DNA from: Pectobacterium sp. CFBP8739
GTDB lineage: Bacteria; Pseudomonadota; Gammaproteobacteria; Enterobacterales; Enterobacteriaceae
Direction of reading: 5' to 3'
NCBI RefSeq assembly: GCF_013449375.1
Contig: NZ_JACDRR010000016.1
Location: 62,001 to 126,000, forward strand
DNA length: 64,000 nucleotides
Shown here: in pieces, positions 25,261 through 35,264 of the stretch
How the letters are laid out: each line of letters starts with the position of its first letter
Numbering within the stretch: the first letter of the stretch is position 1
Made by a program: the position numbers and the translations under genes
The notes under the pieces: generated by a model
What the model was told of the DNA's origin: nothing
What the model saw: the letters and a program-made list of their open reading frames with translations, nothing else
The model's database searches: none

Positions 25261-25710
25261 TCAGTCCGGCTTATCTGGGTTGAGTTGGTCAAGAATCAAC
25301 GGCGTTTCTTTTCTACGAATATAGCGCCAGCCGCCGGATACCGGTGAGAAGCCACAGGACACCATAAACCGCGCCAGCACTTCCTCTTTGATCGCCGCGT
25401 AGTCAGCGGCCGCTAGCCACCACTCTTTAACTTCGGGAAGTTGACGGAACGCTTCATCAATTAACAGTTTTCCTACTCCGCGTCGGCGTGTGGTTTCTCT
25501 TACCATTAAGTCGCTCAGTTCGGCATACTCTCCTTCGAGCTCAACCAGTACGGCACCGAGTAGTCGATCGTTAAAACGAGCAACAAACAACCGTTGATCA
25601 GGTGTGAGTTCTGCTTCGAGCAAATCAATATTTTGGTGCGGCCAGATTTTTGCCAGATCAATTTTGTCCTGGGCGCTGAATTGGGTGAGGCATTCTACTG
25701 CGAGTTTCAT
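25261..25710 (-). CDS. panM: PanM (PanZ), PanD maturation acetyltransferase-like protein
   Basis: The 149-residue GNAT-fold protein promotes self-cleavage of pro-PanD, the aspartate decarboxylase that makes beta-alanine for CoA, and is a CoA sensor. The acetyl-CoA loop is RETTRRRGVGKLLIDEAF (about residue 77). The start at 25710 (MKLAVECLTQF) fits the family, with GGAG 11 bases upstream; a GTG four codons earlier is possible. It is about 20 residues longer than E. coli PanM at the C-terminus (ETPLILDQLNPDKPD). It sits between rpoH and the liv operon, as in E. coli. Confidence 0.9.
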   Translation of the reverse strand: MKLAVECLTQFSAQDKIDLAKIWPHQNIDLLEAELTPDQRLFVARFNDRLLGAVLVELEGEYAELSDLMVRETTRRRGVGKLLIDEAFRQLPEVKEWWLAAADYAAIKEEVLARFMVSCGFSPVSGGWRYIRRKETPLILDQLNPDKPD

Positions 25711-26114
25711 TTTTATCGGCACTCCATCAGATGAGTGAAGAATAATGTAGGTTCTTTGTAGTAAATCAGTTGTGTAATTTGATCGTTATGGTTAATAGGG
25801 CAAATGTTTTTCTCATTCTTTGTTTTTCGAGTAATCCATCAACAATTAATGCACAAAGTAGAATATCTGACTATATATAAATTAAATGCTGGATTTTGCA
25901 TCTGGTGTTTTGTGCTGCTTGCTCCGCTTGTTTCTGACAATGTGAGTTGATTTGCAGCATAATATTCCTGTTTAATAATATGAAAAATAAAGCCTTATTA
26001 GAAACTATTACTAATAATAACCTAAGCCTTTCTTACTTATAAGAAAATAGCAGGTTATGGCAGAGGGCGGTCAGGTTTTCGGCAATATCCATAATGACAG
26101 ATGGGGTAAAAAGA
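25711..26114. other. AT-rich region upstream of the liv operon
   Basis: The roughly 400 bases are notably AT-rich (for example 25840-26050) and hold no gene. In E. coli the corresponding region responds to Lrp; no single Lrp site can be defined by eye. The livK promoter should lie near 25980-26090. Confidence 0.55.
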
Positions 26115-27227
26115 ATGAAATTCAGTAAAGGTAAAGTATTGCTGATGGGTTGTATGGCTGCGGCGTTTAGCCATGCGGTCAGTGCTGCCGATATTAAAGT
26201 TGCGGTGGTTGGCGCGATGTCTGGCCCAGTGGCTCAGTATGGCGACATGGAATTCATTGGCGCGCGTCAGGCTATTGAAGATATCAACGCCAAAGGCGGC
26301 ATAAACGGCAACAAACTGGTTGGCGTGGAATATGATGACGCGTGCGACCCCAAGCAAGCCGTTGCTGTAGCGAACAAAGTCATCAATGACGGCATCCGTT
26401 ATGTGATTGGTCATCTGTGTTCCTCCTCTACGCAGCCTGCGTCTGATATTTATGAAGAAGAAGGCGTGATCATGATCACGCCTGCGGCAACCAATGCCGA
26501 CTTGACCACGCGCGGCTACAAAATGGTGCTGCGTACGACGGGGCTGGATTCCGATCAGGGACCAACCGCAGCGAAGTACATCGTCGAGACCCTCAAACCT
26601 CAGCGTATCGCCGTCGTTCATGACAAACAGCAATATGGTGAAGGTTTGGCTCGCTCTGTTCAGGATAGCCTGAAAAAAGCCGGCGCGAATGTTGTTCTGT
26701 TTGAAGGTGTGACGGCGGGTGACAAAGATTTCTCTACGCTGGTTGCGCGCCTGAAGAAAGAGAACGTCGATTTCGTCTATTTTGGCGGCTACTACCCAGA
26801 AATGGGGCAGATTCTGCGCCAATCGCGTCAGGCTGGCATGACCACCAAATTCATGGGGCCGGAAGGCGTGGGTAACTCCTCACTGTCCAACATTGCGGGC
26901 GATGCATCTGAAGGGATGCTGGTCACGCTGCCGAAACGCTACGATCAGGTTCCTGCTAACCAACCGATTGTGGATGCGCTGAAAGCCAAGAAGTTGGACC
27001 CGACTGGACCGTTTGTCTGGACAACCTATGCTGCGCTGCAATCGCTGACCACCGCGATGGCGCGTACGGGTAGCGATGAGCCGGAAAAACTGGTTGCGGA
27101 TCTGAAAGCGAAATCCGTGGATACCGTAATGGGACCATTAAGCTGGGATGCAAAAGGCGACCTGAAAGGGTTTGAATTTGGCGTATTTGAGTGGCACAAA
27201 GACGGTACGTCCAGCGCAGTGAAATAA
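26115..27227 (+). CDS. livK: Branched-chain amino acid binding protein (LivK/LivJ)
   Basis: The 370-residue periplasmic protein captures leucine, isoleucine and valine for the LivHMGF importer. A signal peptide covers residues 1-23 (cleavage at [11 protein letters not shown]). The mature protein shows [23 protein letters not shown] and the disulphide pair in DDACDPK and GHLCSSS. The start was moved to 26115 because the ORF from 26094 adds a non-signal segment. Only one binding protein is present here, whereas E. coli has livJ and livK on either side of panM. A GC hairpin separates it from livH. Confidence 0.94.
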   Translation: MKFSKGKVLLMGCMAAAFSHAVSAADIKVAVVGAMSGPVAQYGDMEFIGARQAIEDINAKGGINGNKLVGVEYDDACDPKQAVAVANKVINDGIRYVIGHLCSSSTQPASDIYEEEGVIMITPAATNADLTTRGYKMVLRTTGLDSDQGPTAAKYIVETLKPQRIAVVHDKQQYGEGLARSVQDSLKKAGANVVLFEGVTAGDKDFSTLVARLKKENVDFVYFGGYYPEMGQILRQSRQAGMTTKFMGPEGVGNSSLSNIAGDASEGMLVTLPKRYDQVPANQPIVDALKAKKLDPTGPFVWTTYAALQSLTTAMARTGSDEPEKLVADLKAKSVDTVMGPLSWDAKGDLKGFEFGVFEWHKDGTSSAVK

Positions 27228-27337
27228 TCATCATGCCGTAGGCGGATAGCGGATGAATTTATCGTTGTCTGCCTCTGCGGTGTGAGGAGCATTCTCCGCC
27301 CTCTGCGTGTGTACCACTACTAATCCCTCAATACCGA

Positions 27338-27364
27338 GCCCCCGTTGCCGCAAGGCGCGGGGGC
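27338..27364 (+). terminator. Hairpin between livK and livH (attenuating)
   Basis: GCCCCCG at 27338-27344 pairs with CGGGGGC at 27358-27364. There is no T-run, so it more likely protects the livK message or lowers downstream expression than ends transcription fully. Confidence 0.55.
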
Positions 27365-27382
27365 AGCATTTAAGGTTAAGGT

Positions 27383-28309
27383 ATGTCCGAGCAGTTCCTT
27401 TACTTTTTTCAGCAGATGTTCAACGGCCTGACGTTGGGCAGCACCTATGCGCTGATCGCCATTGGCTACACCATGGTTTACGGCATTATCGGCATGATTA
27501 ACTTCGCACACGGCGAAGTGTACATGATCGGTAGCTATGTCTCCTTTATTGTGATTGCAGCCCTGATGATGATGGGCATTGATGCTGGCTGGCTGCTGAT
27601 TGGCGCCGCTTTCATTGCCGCCGTGGTCATTTCCAGCGCTTATGGCTGGAGTATCGAACGGGTGGCTTATCGGCCGGTTCGAACGTCAAAGCGCCTGATT
27701 GCGCTGATTTCCGCCATCGGGATGTCTATTTTCCTGCAAAACTACGTCAGCCTGAATCAGGGCTCACGTGATGTAGCGCTGCCGAGTCTGGTGACCGGCC
27801 AGTGGGTGTTGGGCGAAAGCAATGGCTTTGCCGCAACCATTAGCTCCATGCAGTTGATCATCTGGATTGTGACGTTCCTCGCCATGCTGGCGCTGACATT
27901 GTTTATTCGCTATTCCCGTATGGGACGCGCCTGCCGCGCTTGTGCGGAAGACCTGAAAATGGCGAGCCTGCTGGGTATCAGCACCGATCGCGTCATTTCC
28001 CTGACTTTCGTCATCGGTGCGCTGATGGCCGCCGTTGCAGGCGTGCTGTTGGGGCAGTTTTATGGCGTTATCAACCCCTATATCGGCTTTATGGCCGGGA
28101 TGAAAGCCTTTACCGCTGCGGTACTGGGCGGAATCGGCAGTATTCCTGGCGCGATGATTGGTGGGTTGATTCTGGGTGTAGCCGAAGCACTGACGTCTGC
28201 GTATCTAAGTACAGAATACAAAGATGCGGTGTCATTTGCCCTGCTGATTGGGGTGCTGCTGGTGATGCCTACCGGCATTCTGGGTCGTCCGGAGGTTGAG
28301 AAAGTATGA
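27383..28309 (+). CDS. livH: LivH, branched-chain amino acid permease
   Basis: The 308-residue permease forms the transmembrane channel of the LIV-I importer with LivM. About eight helices are visible; the conserved [33 protein letters not shown] (about residues 16-48) marks the family, and a loop near residue 190 ([19 protein letters not shown]) is the ATPase-contact EAA-like region. AAGG motifs precede the ATG. Its stop overlaps livM in an ATGA. Confidence 0.96.
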   Translation: MSEQFLYFFQQMFNGLTLGSTYALIAIGYTMVYGIIGMINFAHGEVYMIGSYVSFIVIAALMMMGIDAGWLLIGAAFIAAVVISSAYGWSIERVAYRPVRTSKRLIALISAIGMSIFLQNYVSLNQGSRDVALPSLVTGQWVLGESNGFAATISSMQLIIWIVTFLAMLALTLFIRYSRMGRACRACAEDLKMASLLGISTDRVISLTFVIGALMAAVAGVLLGQFYGVINPYIGFMAGMKAFTAAVLGGIGSIPGAMIGGLILGVAEALTSAYLSTEYKDAVSFALLIGVLLVMPTGILGRPEVEKV

Positions 28310-29580
28310 AACAGCTCAATCTATTTAACGCGCTGGTTTCCGCGTTCATGCTGCTGGTGCTGGCCTCGTTCTTAATGGGCATGCAATTGGCGCTGGATGG
28401 CACCAAACTGGTGGTGCGTGGTGCCGATCAAGTTCGCTGGTACTGGATTGGCGCAGGCTGCATCGTGGTGTTCTTCTTCCAACTGATCCGCCCGTTCTTC
28501 CAGCAAAGCATCAAGAAATTTTCTGCGCCGTCGCTGGTGCTGCCGAGTTTTGATGGCAGTACGCCGCGGCAGAAAGTATTGGCAGCGGCCTTGATTATTG
28601 CGGCGATCGCTTGGCCGTTTCTGGTGTCGCGCGGTACGGTGGATATTGCCACCCTCACGCTGATTTACGTGATGCTGGGTCTGGGTTTGAACGTGGTGGT
28701 TGGCCTGTCCGGTCTGCTGGTATTGGGCTACGGCGGGTTTTACGCCATCGGCGCGTATACCTATGCGCTGCTGAACCACTATTACGGATTGGGCTTCTGG
28801 GAAAGTCTGCCGCTGGCGGGTATGGCGGCGGCGCTGTCTGGCTTCCTGCTCGGTTTCCCGGTGTTGCGTTTGCGCGGTGACTATCTGGCGATTGTGACGC
28901 TTGGGTTCGGCGAGATTGTCCGTATCCTGTTGCTGAATAATACCGAAATTACCGGTGGCCCGAACGGCATCAGCCAGATCCCTAAACCGACCTTCTTTGG
29001 TCTGGAATTCAGCCGCAGCGCGCGCGATGGCGGTTGGGATACGTTCCACAATTTCTTTGGCCTGCAATACGACCCAAGCGACCGTATTATCTTCCTGTAT
29101 CTGGTGGCGTTGCTGTTGGTTGTGTTGACTCTGTTTGTTATTAACCGCCTGCTGCGGATGCCACTGGGACGCGCCTGGGAAGCACTACGCGATGATGAAA
29201 TCGCCTGCCGTTCTCTGGGCCTGAGCCCCACGCGCATCAAGCTGACGGCCTTTACTATCAGCGCCGCGTTTGCAGGTTTTGCCGGTACGCTGTTTGCCGC
29301 CCGTCAGGGCTTTGTCAGCCCAGAATCGTTCACGTTCGCCGAGTCTGCCTTTGTGCTGGCCATCGTCGTGCTGGGCGGGATGGGGTCGCAGTTTGCGGTC
29401 ATTCTCGCGGCAATCCTGCTGGTGGTATCTCGCGAGTTGATGCGCGATCTGAATGAATACAGCATGCTGTTGCTGGGTGCACTGATGGTTCTGATGATGA
29501 TTTGGCGTCCGCAAGGCCTGCTGCCGATGAAGCGTCCTGAGATGAAGTTGAAAGTCGCGAAGAAGGAAGAGCAAGCATGA
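28306..29580 (+). CDS. livM: LivM, branched-chain amino acid permease
   Basis: The 424-residue partner of LivH has an N-terminal extension with two helices before the usual eight-helix core, as in E. coli LivM. Marks are [26 protein letters not shown] (about residue 125) and the ATPase-contact loop [25 protein letters not shown] (about 287). It overlaps livH before it and livG after it by four bases each, so the permease pair and first ATPase are translationally coupled. Confidence 0.96.
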   Translation: MKQLNLFNALVSAFMLLVLASFLMGMQLALDGTKLVVRGADQVRWYWIGAGCIVVFFFQLIRPFFQQSIKKFSAPSLVLPSFDGSTPRQKVLAAALIIAAIAWPFLVSRGTVDIATLTLIYVMLGLGLNVVVGLSGLLVLGYGGFYAIGAYTYALLNHYYGLGFWESLPLAGMAAALSGFLLGFPVLRLRGDYLAIVTLGFGEIVRILLLNNTEITGGPNGISQIPKPTFFGLEFSRSARDGGWDTFHNFFGLQYDPSDRIIFLYLVALLLVVLTLFVINRLLRMPLGRAWEALRDDEIACRSLGLSPTRIKLTAFTISAAFAGFAGTLFAARQGFVSPESFTFAESAFVLAIVVLGGMGSQFAVILAAILLVVSRELMRDLNEYSMLLLGALMVLMMIWRPQGLLPMKRPEMKLKVAKKEEQA

Positions 29581-30347
29581 GCACGCAGCCACTATTATCA
29601 GTCAGAGGTCTGATGATGCGTTTTGGCGGCCTGCTGGCGGTCAACAACGTTGAAATGGATATTCATGCGGGCGAAATCGTTTCGCTGATTGGCCCTAACG
29701 GGGCAGGAAAAACCACGGTCTTCAACTGCCTGACCGGTTTTTATCGCCCGAGCGGTGGCACCATCATGCTGCGCGATCGTCATTTGGAAGGGCTGCCTGG
29801 TCAAGCCATTGCTCGTATGGGCGTGGTGCGCACATTTCAGCACGTTCGCCTGTTCCGTGAAATGACGGTGATCGAGAACCTGCTGGTCGCGCAACATCAG
29901 CACCTGAAAAGCGGCGTGTTTGCTGGGCTGTTGAAAACGCCGGGCTTTCGTCGTGCGGAAGCCGATGCACAAGAGCGCGCCGCGGTGTGGCTGGAACGTA
30001 TCGGCCTGCTGGATTTAGCGAACCGTCAGGCGGGGAATCTGGCTTACGGCCAGCAGCGCCGTTTGGAGATTGCCCGTTGTATGGTGACGCGTCCCGAGCT
30101 GTTGATGCTCGATGAGCCTGCGGCCGGTCTGAACCCGAAAGAAACTGACGAGTTAAATCAGCTGATTGCGGAATTGCGCGATAGCCATCAGGTATCGGTG
30201 CTGTTGATTGAACACGATATGAAACTGGTCATGGGGATTTCCGACCGAATTTATGTTGTCAATCAGGGCACGCCGCTGGCACAGGGTACTCCAGCTGAAA
30301 TTCGTAACAACCCGGATGTCATTCGTGCCTATCTGGGTGAAGGATAA
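29577..30347 (+). CDS. livG: LivG, ABC ATPase of the branched-chain amino acid importer
   Basis: The 256-residue ATPase has Walker [10 protein letters not shown] (residue 38), signature [14 protein letters not shown] (about 158) and Walker [14 protein letters not shown] (about 180). The LAYG signature in place of LSGG is normal in LivG. It works as a heterodimer with LivF. It overlaps livM by four bases and ends five bases before livF. Confidence 0.97.
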   Translation: MSTQPLLSVRGLMMRFGGLLAVNNVEMDIHAGEIVSLIGPNGAGKTTVFNCLTGFYRPSGGTIMLRDRHLEGLPGQAIARMGVVRTFQHVRLFREMTVIENLLVAQHQHLKSGVFAGLLKTPGFRRAEADAQERAAVWLERIGLLDLANRQAGNLAYGQQRRLEIARCMVTRPELLMLDEPAAGLNPKETDELNQLIAELRDSHQVSVLLIEHDMKLVMGISDRIYVVNQGTPLAQGTPAEIRNNPDVIRAYLGEG

Positions 30348-30352
30348 CGTTT

Positions 30353-31054
30353 ATGCTGTCATTACATCAGGTTTCCGCCCATTACGGAAAAATTCAGGCG
30401 TTGCACCAGGTTAGCCTGCATATTAATCAGGGCGAGATTGTTACGCTTATCGGTGCGAACGGCGCCGGTAAAACCACGCTGCTGGGCACGCTGTGTGGCG
30501 ACCCACGCGCGACGGAAGGCACCATCACGTTTGACGGCAAGGACATCACGAACTGGCAGACCGCGCAGATTATGCGTGAAGCTATCGCGATTGTACCGGA
30601 AGGCCGCCGCGTCTTTTCCCGCATGACGGTAGAAGAAAATCTGGCGATGGGGGGATTTTTTGCCGATCGCGAGCAGTATCAAGAACGGATTGCGCGTGTC
30701 TACGATCTGTTCCCACGCCTATATGAGCGCCGCGCTCAGCGTTCCGGCACCATGTCCGGCGGTGAGCAACAGATGCTGGCGATTGGCCGTGCGCTGATGA
30801 GTCAGCCGCGTCTATTGCTACTGGACGAACCGTCGCTGGGTCTGGCGCCGATTATCATCCTGCAAATTTTCGATACCATCCAGCAACTGCGTGAAGAGGG
30901 CATGACCATCTTCCTGGTGGAGCAAAATGCCAATCAGGCGCTGAAATTGGCAGACCGAGGTTATGTACTTGAAAACGGCCATGTCGTGTTGGAAGATACC
31001 GGTGCGGCATTGTTAGCTAATGAAGCGGTACGTTCGGCCTATCTGGGCGGATAA
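30353..31054 (+). CDS. livF: LivF, ABC ATPase of the branched-chain amino acid importer
   Basis: The 233-residue ATPase has Walker A GANGAGKTT (residue 34), signature MSGGEQQMLAIGRALM (about 134) and Walker B LLLLDEPSLGLAP (about 155), followed by the LIV-specific VEQNANQALKLADRGYVLENG. It completes the LIV importer. The aminotransferase gene starts 29 bases further on with no terminator between, so that gene is probably in the operon. Confidence 0.97.
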   Translation: MLSLHQVSAHYGKIQALHQVSLHINQGEIVTLIGANGAGKTTLLGTLCGDPRATEGTITFDGKDITNWQTAQIMREAIAIVPEGRRVFSRMTVEENLAMGGFFADREQYQERIARVYDLFPRLYERRAQRSGTMSGGEQQMLAIGRALMSQPRLLLLDEPSLGLAPIIILQIFDTIQQLREEGMTIFLVEQNANQALKLADRGYVLENGHVVLEDTGAALLANEAVRSAYLGG

Positions 31055-31083
31055 TTAAAGTTTTGTTGAAAGGTTAAGAAGAG

Positions 31084-32274
31084 ATGGCCATTGAAGGGTT
31101 GTTAGCGCACCGCATCGCTCAGTTAAAAAGTTCCGCCATCCGTGAACTGCTGAAACACAGCAAGATGGAAAATATTATCTCGCTGGCTGGCGGGATTCCG
31201 TCCGATGCATTATTTGATTTCGAAGGGTTAAGTCAGGCCACGCAGTTAGCGATTACTGAACAGCCGAAAACGGCATTCCAGTATGGCTTGACCGAAGGCA
31301 GCGGCGTGCTGCGCGATCGCATTGCCGAGCTGTGTGCTGTGCGCGGCGTCAAAACGCGCGGTGATGATATTGTCGTAACGGCCGGTTCACAGCAGGCGCT
31401 GGATCTGATCATGCGCTCGATGGTCGATCCGGGCGACGTGTTTGTTGTTGAACGCCCGACCTATCTGGCAGCGCTGCAAACGCTGGAACTGGCGCAGGCG
31501 CAGGTGATGTCTGTGTCATCCGATGTCGACGGCATGGTCGTCGATGAGCTGGAAGAGCTGCTGAAGAAACAGCGCATCAAAGGCGTTTATATCGTTCCGA
31601 ATTTCGGTAACCCGAGCGGCGTGACGCTGAGCTATGAACGTCGCCTGAAATTGATTCAACTGGCAGAACGCTACGGTTTTGTCATTATCGAAGACGATCC
31701 CTATGGCGAGCTGCGCTTCACCGAAGAGCGCAACCCGACGCTGTTCCAACTGGCGCAAGAGCAACTGGGTAGCACGGAATACGTGCTGTATACCTCCACG
31801 TTCTCGAAAGTGCTGGCTCCGGGATTACGTCTCGGTTGGGCGATTCTGCCGGATTGGCTGTTGCACAAAGTGGCGATTATCAAACAGGCCGCTGACCTGC
31901 ATGCCAGCGCATTGTCGCAGACCGTCGCGGAATGTTATCTGGGGCTGGGTCGTCTGGATTCGCAGATCGAAAAAATTCGCCACGCCTATAAGCACAAAGG
32001 CGAGTTGCTGGCGCAACTGGTCGAGAAGGAACTGGGTGATGTGATCACCTTCAACCAGCCGAAAGGTGGGATGTTCCTGTGGGCGAAGTTCCGTCAGGAC
32101 GATTTCAACACGACAGAATGGCTGAAGAAGACGCTGGATCAGGGAGTGGTCTTTGTGCCGGGCGAGTTTTTCTTCCCAGATAATCTCGATTACTCAACGC
32201 TGCGTCTGTCCTTTGCGACGGCAACGGATGAGCAAATGCATGAAGCGGTGGCTCGTTTGCGTCGGGCACTGTAA
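31084..32274 (+). CDS. PLP-dependent aminotransferase (LysN/MocR catalytic-type, class I/II)
   Basis: The 396-residue fold-type I aminotransferase lacks the GntR domain of MocR regulators. Its PLP lysine lies in TSTFSKVLAPGLRLGW (about residue 240), and the ring-stacking and phosphate contacts are in VTAGSQQALDLI (about 99), PNFGNPSGVT and EDDPYGEL. Relatives act on 2-aminoadipate, aromatic or branched-chain amino acids. Its place right after livF suggests it deaminates imported branched-chain amino acids, but the substrate is inferred only from the neighbourhood. A strong bidirectional terminator follows. Confidence 0.9.
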   Translation: MAIEGLLAHRIAQLKSSAIRELLKHSKMENIISLAGGIPSDALFDFEGLSQATQLAITEQPKTAFQYGLTEGSGVLRDRIAELCAVRGVKTRGDDIVVTAGSQQALDLIMRSMVDPGDVFVVERPTYLAALQTLELAQAQVMSVSSDVDGMVVDELEELLKKQRIKGVYIVPNFGNPSGVTLSYERRLKLIQLAERYGFVIIEDDPYGELRFTEERNPTLFQLAQEQLGSTEYVLYTSTFSKVLAPGLRLGWAILPDWLLHKVAIIKQAADLHASALSQTVAECYLGLGRLDSQIEKIRHAYKHKGELLAQLVEKELGDVITFNQPKGGMFLWAKFRQDDFNTTEWLKKTLDQGVVFVPGEFFFPDNLDYSTLRLSFATATDEQMHEAVARLRRAL

Positions 32275-32306
32275 TCGCCGATAACGGATTGCCCGTTAAT
32301 GTGAAA

Positions 32307-32335
32307 AAACCGCTGATATCTCAGCGGTTTTTCTT
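32307..32335. terminator. Bidirectional terminator between the aminotransferase and chemoreceptor 1
   Basis: AAACCGCTGA at 32307-32316 pairs perfectly with TCAGCGGTTT at 32321-32330, loop TATC. An A-run precedes it and a T-run follows. The same stem sequence recurs after chemoreceptor 2 at 35790-35815. Confidence 0.9.
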
Positions 32336-33965
32336 TATGCGCGCCGTATTACCAGACTGAGCAGTTAAAAGGTCTCCCAGTTTTGGTTACTTGAATTACC
32401 CGCTAACGCCAGTTTTGGCTTTTGCAGTGTAGCGATGGGTGGTGCGATGCGCTGTGGCTGAATACCGTCTATCTTGAAAACACTCATTAATTCAACAAGA
32501 TGTTTCGCCTGTTGGCTCAGGCTGTCTGCGGCGGAAGCCGACTCTTCAACCAGCGCTGCGTTCTGCTGGGTGACCTGATCGAGCTGATTCACCGCATCAT
32601 TCACCTGAGATACACCCTGTTCCTGCTCGTGGGTGGTTAGCCCGATCTCATTGATGAGATTGGCGACACGCTGCGACTGTTCCACGATTTCCTCAATGGT
32701 GACGCCCGCTTCGTTAACTAGCTGTTCACCCGCTTCCACTTTTCCTACGCTGAGGCTTATCAAATCCTTGATTTCACGTGCGGCGGAAGCAGAACGCTGA
32801 GCCAATGAACGCACTTCTCCAGCAACTACTGCGAATCCACGTCCCTGTTCCCCTGCTCGTGCGGCTTCGACTGCGGCGTTAAGCGCCAGAATATTAGTTT
32901 GAAAGGCGATACCGTCAATCACACCAATAATATCGCCGATTTTACGTGAACTCGCGGTGATTTCTTCCATGGTTCGCACGACATTATTAACGACATCCCC
33001 CCCTTTGCGGGCGGCAGCGCTGGCAGAATTGGCAAGCTGTGTGGCATTGCGCACCGTGTCGGCGTTCTGTTTCACGGTCGTATTCATTTCTTCCATGGAG
33101 GCTGCGGTTTCCTGTAGGTTCGCGGCCTGCTCTTCTGTACGTTGGCTCAGGTCGGTATTGCCGATGGCAATCTGACTGGCACCGGTAGCGATAGATTCGC
33201 TGGTTTGATGAACTTGCCCCACGATGTTGCTTAGACTCTGACGCATTTCCTCCATCGCGGCCAGAATGCTGGTGGTGTCTCCGGCACGACGTTCAATGGT
33301 AATAGCAAGATTCCCCTGTGCGACCTGACGGGTAATCTCCAGCGTATAGGACGGCTCTCCGCCGAGTTGGCGCTTGATTTTCCGTGTGATCCACCAGGCG
33401 ATAACGCCTCCAAGTAAGGAGGCACAGAGTGCTAGAATGAGCATCAAGGTGCCAGCATTTAGCGCTTCTTTTTCAGACTGGTTGGCCATGTTGACCGTGA
33501 GGTGTTTCTGCATCTCGACCATCTTGTCCAGCACATCGAATACGCTGGCTTGTGTGGTACGTATCTCCGTCAGCAGGAAATGACGAAAGTCATCATGCTG
33601 GCTGGACATCGCCAGTTCGATGCCTTTCTTCACGCTGCTCGTATACGCAGGCCGTACCTGAATCAGCGTAGTGAGCAGTGTTTTTGCTTCGTCATCCACG
33701 ACACTTTTCTGTATTTGTGCCAGTAAATCATTATTACGAGCGATGGACTGCTCGATGCGATCCTTCTCCACTTTCATTTGTTGTTGATCGGTGAGGAGCC
33801 CAATGTTTCTAATGGAGCGAGCGACGATGTTGACGTTATCTTTAACTTCCTGCATCAGCAGAAGATTGGTAATACGCACTTGTGACAACGTTTGAATGTT
33901 GCCGCCGAGTTTTTCTAACTGGACGCGACTCAGTATGGCGATTAAAAAACCAATCACGATAATGA

Positions 33966-33975
33966 GCGTAAAACC
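33966..33975. repeat. Target-site duplication, left copy
   Basis: GCGTAAAACC abuts the left end of the IS element and is repeated exactly at 35219-35228 on the other side. Ten bases fits the 8-10 bp duplications of the ISAs1 family. Confidence 0.92.
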
Positions 33976-35218
33976 CAGGGCAAGATCATGAACGTTTTTT
34001 GCACAACCCGACGTCAACATTGACCTGACGAGTCGACTATGATCTTATGCTCCTCTTTTGAGGAGTGACCATGAATTTAGATACCATCAAAGCACATTTC
34101 AGTATCATCCGCGACGAGCGACAAAGCACAAAAGTGGATTACCCACTGTTTGATATTTTGTTTGCTTCAATCTGCGCAGTGATAGCGGGAGGCCAGGGCT
34201 GGACTGACATTCGTGAGTACGTTCTCGGCCATCATGACTGGTTCCTTAAACAGGGCTTATTTGAAAAAGGTGTGCCCGTTGATGATACCTTTGCTCGCCT
34301 AATTTCAAATATAGAGCCCGCTGAATTCCGCGATTGTTTTCTCGCCTGGATGAAAGCCGTGCACAAGTTAACCTGTGGTGAAGTCGTCGCTATTGATGGC
34401 AAGACTTTGCGCGGCTCTTATGACAGAGACGACAGGCAAAGCACCATCCATATGGTAAGTGCCTATGCCAGCGCCAACCAACTCGTATTGGGCCAGCTTA
34501 AAACCGATGCTAAGAGCAATGAAATCACCGCAATACCCGCGCTGATTCAGATGTTGGACTTGCGAGGAGCCATCGTGACAATTGATGCGATGGCCTGCCA
34601 GACCAAGATTGCCAAGGCGATCACGAGCAAAGGTGGCGACTACTTATTGGCAGTTAAGGGCAATCAAGGCAAGTTAGCGGCAGCGATACAGGCCGCCTTT
34701 ACCCCACATCGGCGCGCGCCAATTGACAGGGGCATATATCAAGTTGAGAAGCAGAAAAGCCGAGTGGAAGCACGCACTTACCATGTACTGGATGCCAGTA
34801 ATATGGTTGGGGATTTCTCTGCCTGGCTCGGGCTAACCAGCATAGTCATGGTCGAAAGTTACCGCGCAGCAAAAGGCAAAGCGCCAGAGTTGGAGTACCG
34901 CTACTACATCAGTTCAGCCAAACTAACCCCAGAGCAGGCCGGAGATGCGATACGGGCCCATTGGGGTATCGAGTCCATGCATTGGATTTTAGATGTCAGT
35001 ATGCGAGAGGATGCTTGCCAGATTTACCGAGAAAACGCCGCAGAAAACTTGGCAGGGTTAAGGCACATGGCGCTGAACATGCTCAGAGCCGAGCCAACGA
35101 AGATTAGCGTACCGATGAAACAGAAACGCTGCATGATGAAACCCGTGTTCTTGGAGCAAGTTCTTATGGCTGGATTAACGTCAATGGTTAAATATTGAAC
35201 ACTCATGCGGACGCCCTG
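33976..35218 (+). mobile_element. Complete ISAs1-family insertion sequence (1243 bp)
   Basis: The ends are imperfect inverted repeats beginning CAGGGC: left CAGGGCAAGATCATGAACG and right (reverse complement) CAGGGCGTCCGCATGAGTG. A perfect 10-bp target duplication flanks them. One intact transposase gene fills the element. Intact ends, intact gene and exact duplication suggest recent insertion. Its target is the 5' end of a chemoreceptor gene. Confidence 0.92.
34071..35198 (+). CDS. ISAs1-family DDE transposase
   Basis: The 375-residue transposase has the N-terminal DDE_Tnp_1-associated domain (HFSIIRDERQSTKVDYPLFDILFASICAVIAGGQGW, residues 9-45) and a DDE catalytic core. Likely acidic residues lie in VAIDGKTLRGSYD (about 110), TIDAMACQTKIA (about 170) and the HWGIESMHWILDVSMREDACQ region (about 300). 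The ATG at 34071 follows GAGGAG by six bases; the frame opens two codons earlier with a GTG. No frameshift is needed, and the gene looks functional. Confidence 0.94.
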   Translation: MNLDTIKAHFSIIRDERQSTKVDYPLFDILFASICAVIAGGQGWTDIREYVLGHHDWFLKQGLFEKGVPVDDTFARLISNIEPAEFRDCFLAWMKAVHKLTCGEVVAIDGKTLRGSYDRDDRQSTIHMVSAYASANQLVLGQLKTDAKSNEITAIPALIQMLDLRGAIVTIDAMACQTKIAKAITSKGGDYLLAVKGNQGKLAAAIQAAFTPHRRAPIDRGIYQVEKQKSRVEARTYHVLDASNMVGDFSAWLGLTSIVMVESYRAAKGKAPELEYRYYISSAKLTPEQAGDAIRAHWGIESMHWILDVSMREDACQIYRENAAENLAGLRHMALNMLRAEPTKISVPMKQKRCMMKPVFLEQVLMAGLTSMVKY

Positions 35219-35228
35219 GCGTAAAACC
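35219..35228. repeat. Target-site duplication, right copy
   Basis: GCGTAAAACC, identical to 33966-33975, follows the CGCCCTG right end of the element and continues into the severed first 12 codons of chemoreceptor 1. Confidence 0.92.
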
Positions 35229-35264
35229 CATCCCTAACATTTTTCCCAAGCTTATATTTTTCAT

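Larger units (their letters stand above)
32365..35264 (-). pseudogene. Chemoreceptor gene 1, N-terminus split by an ISAs1-family element
   Basis: The body is a methyl-accepting chemotaxis protein: first helix ([15 protein letters not shown]), a four-helix-bundle-type ligand region, second helix (about 190-210), HAMP, the signalling hairpin ([28 protein letters not shown]) and a C-terminal NWETF for CheR/CheB. The original start is at 35264 (MKNISLGKMLGM, AAGGA upstream). The element removed these 12 codons from the body. By chance its left end supplies ATG at 34020 and 15 codons that read in frame into the gene, so an intact 551-residue frame (32365-34020) survives, cut off from its promoter. 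It may be silent or driven from the element. Confidence 0.88.
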
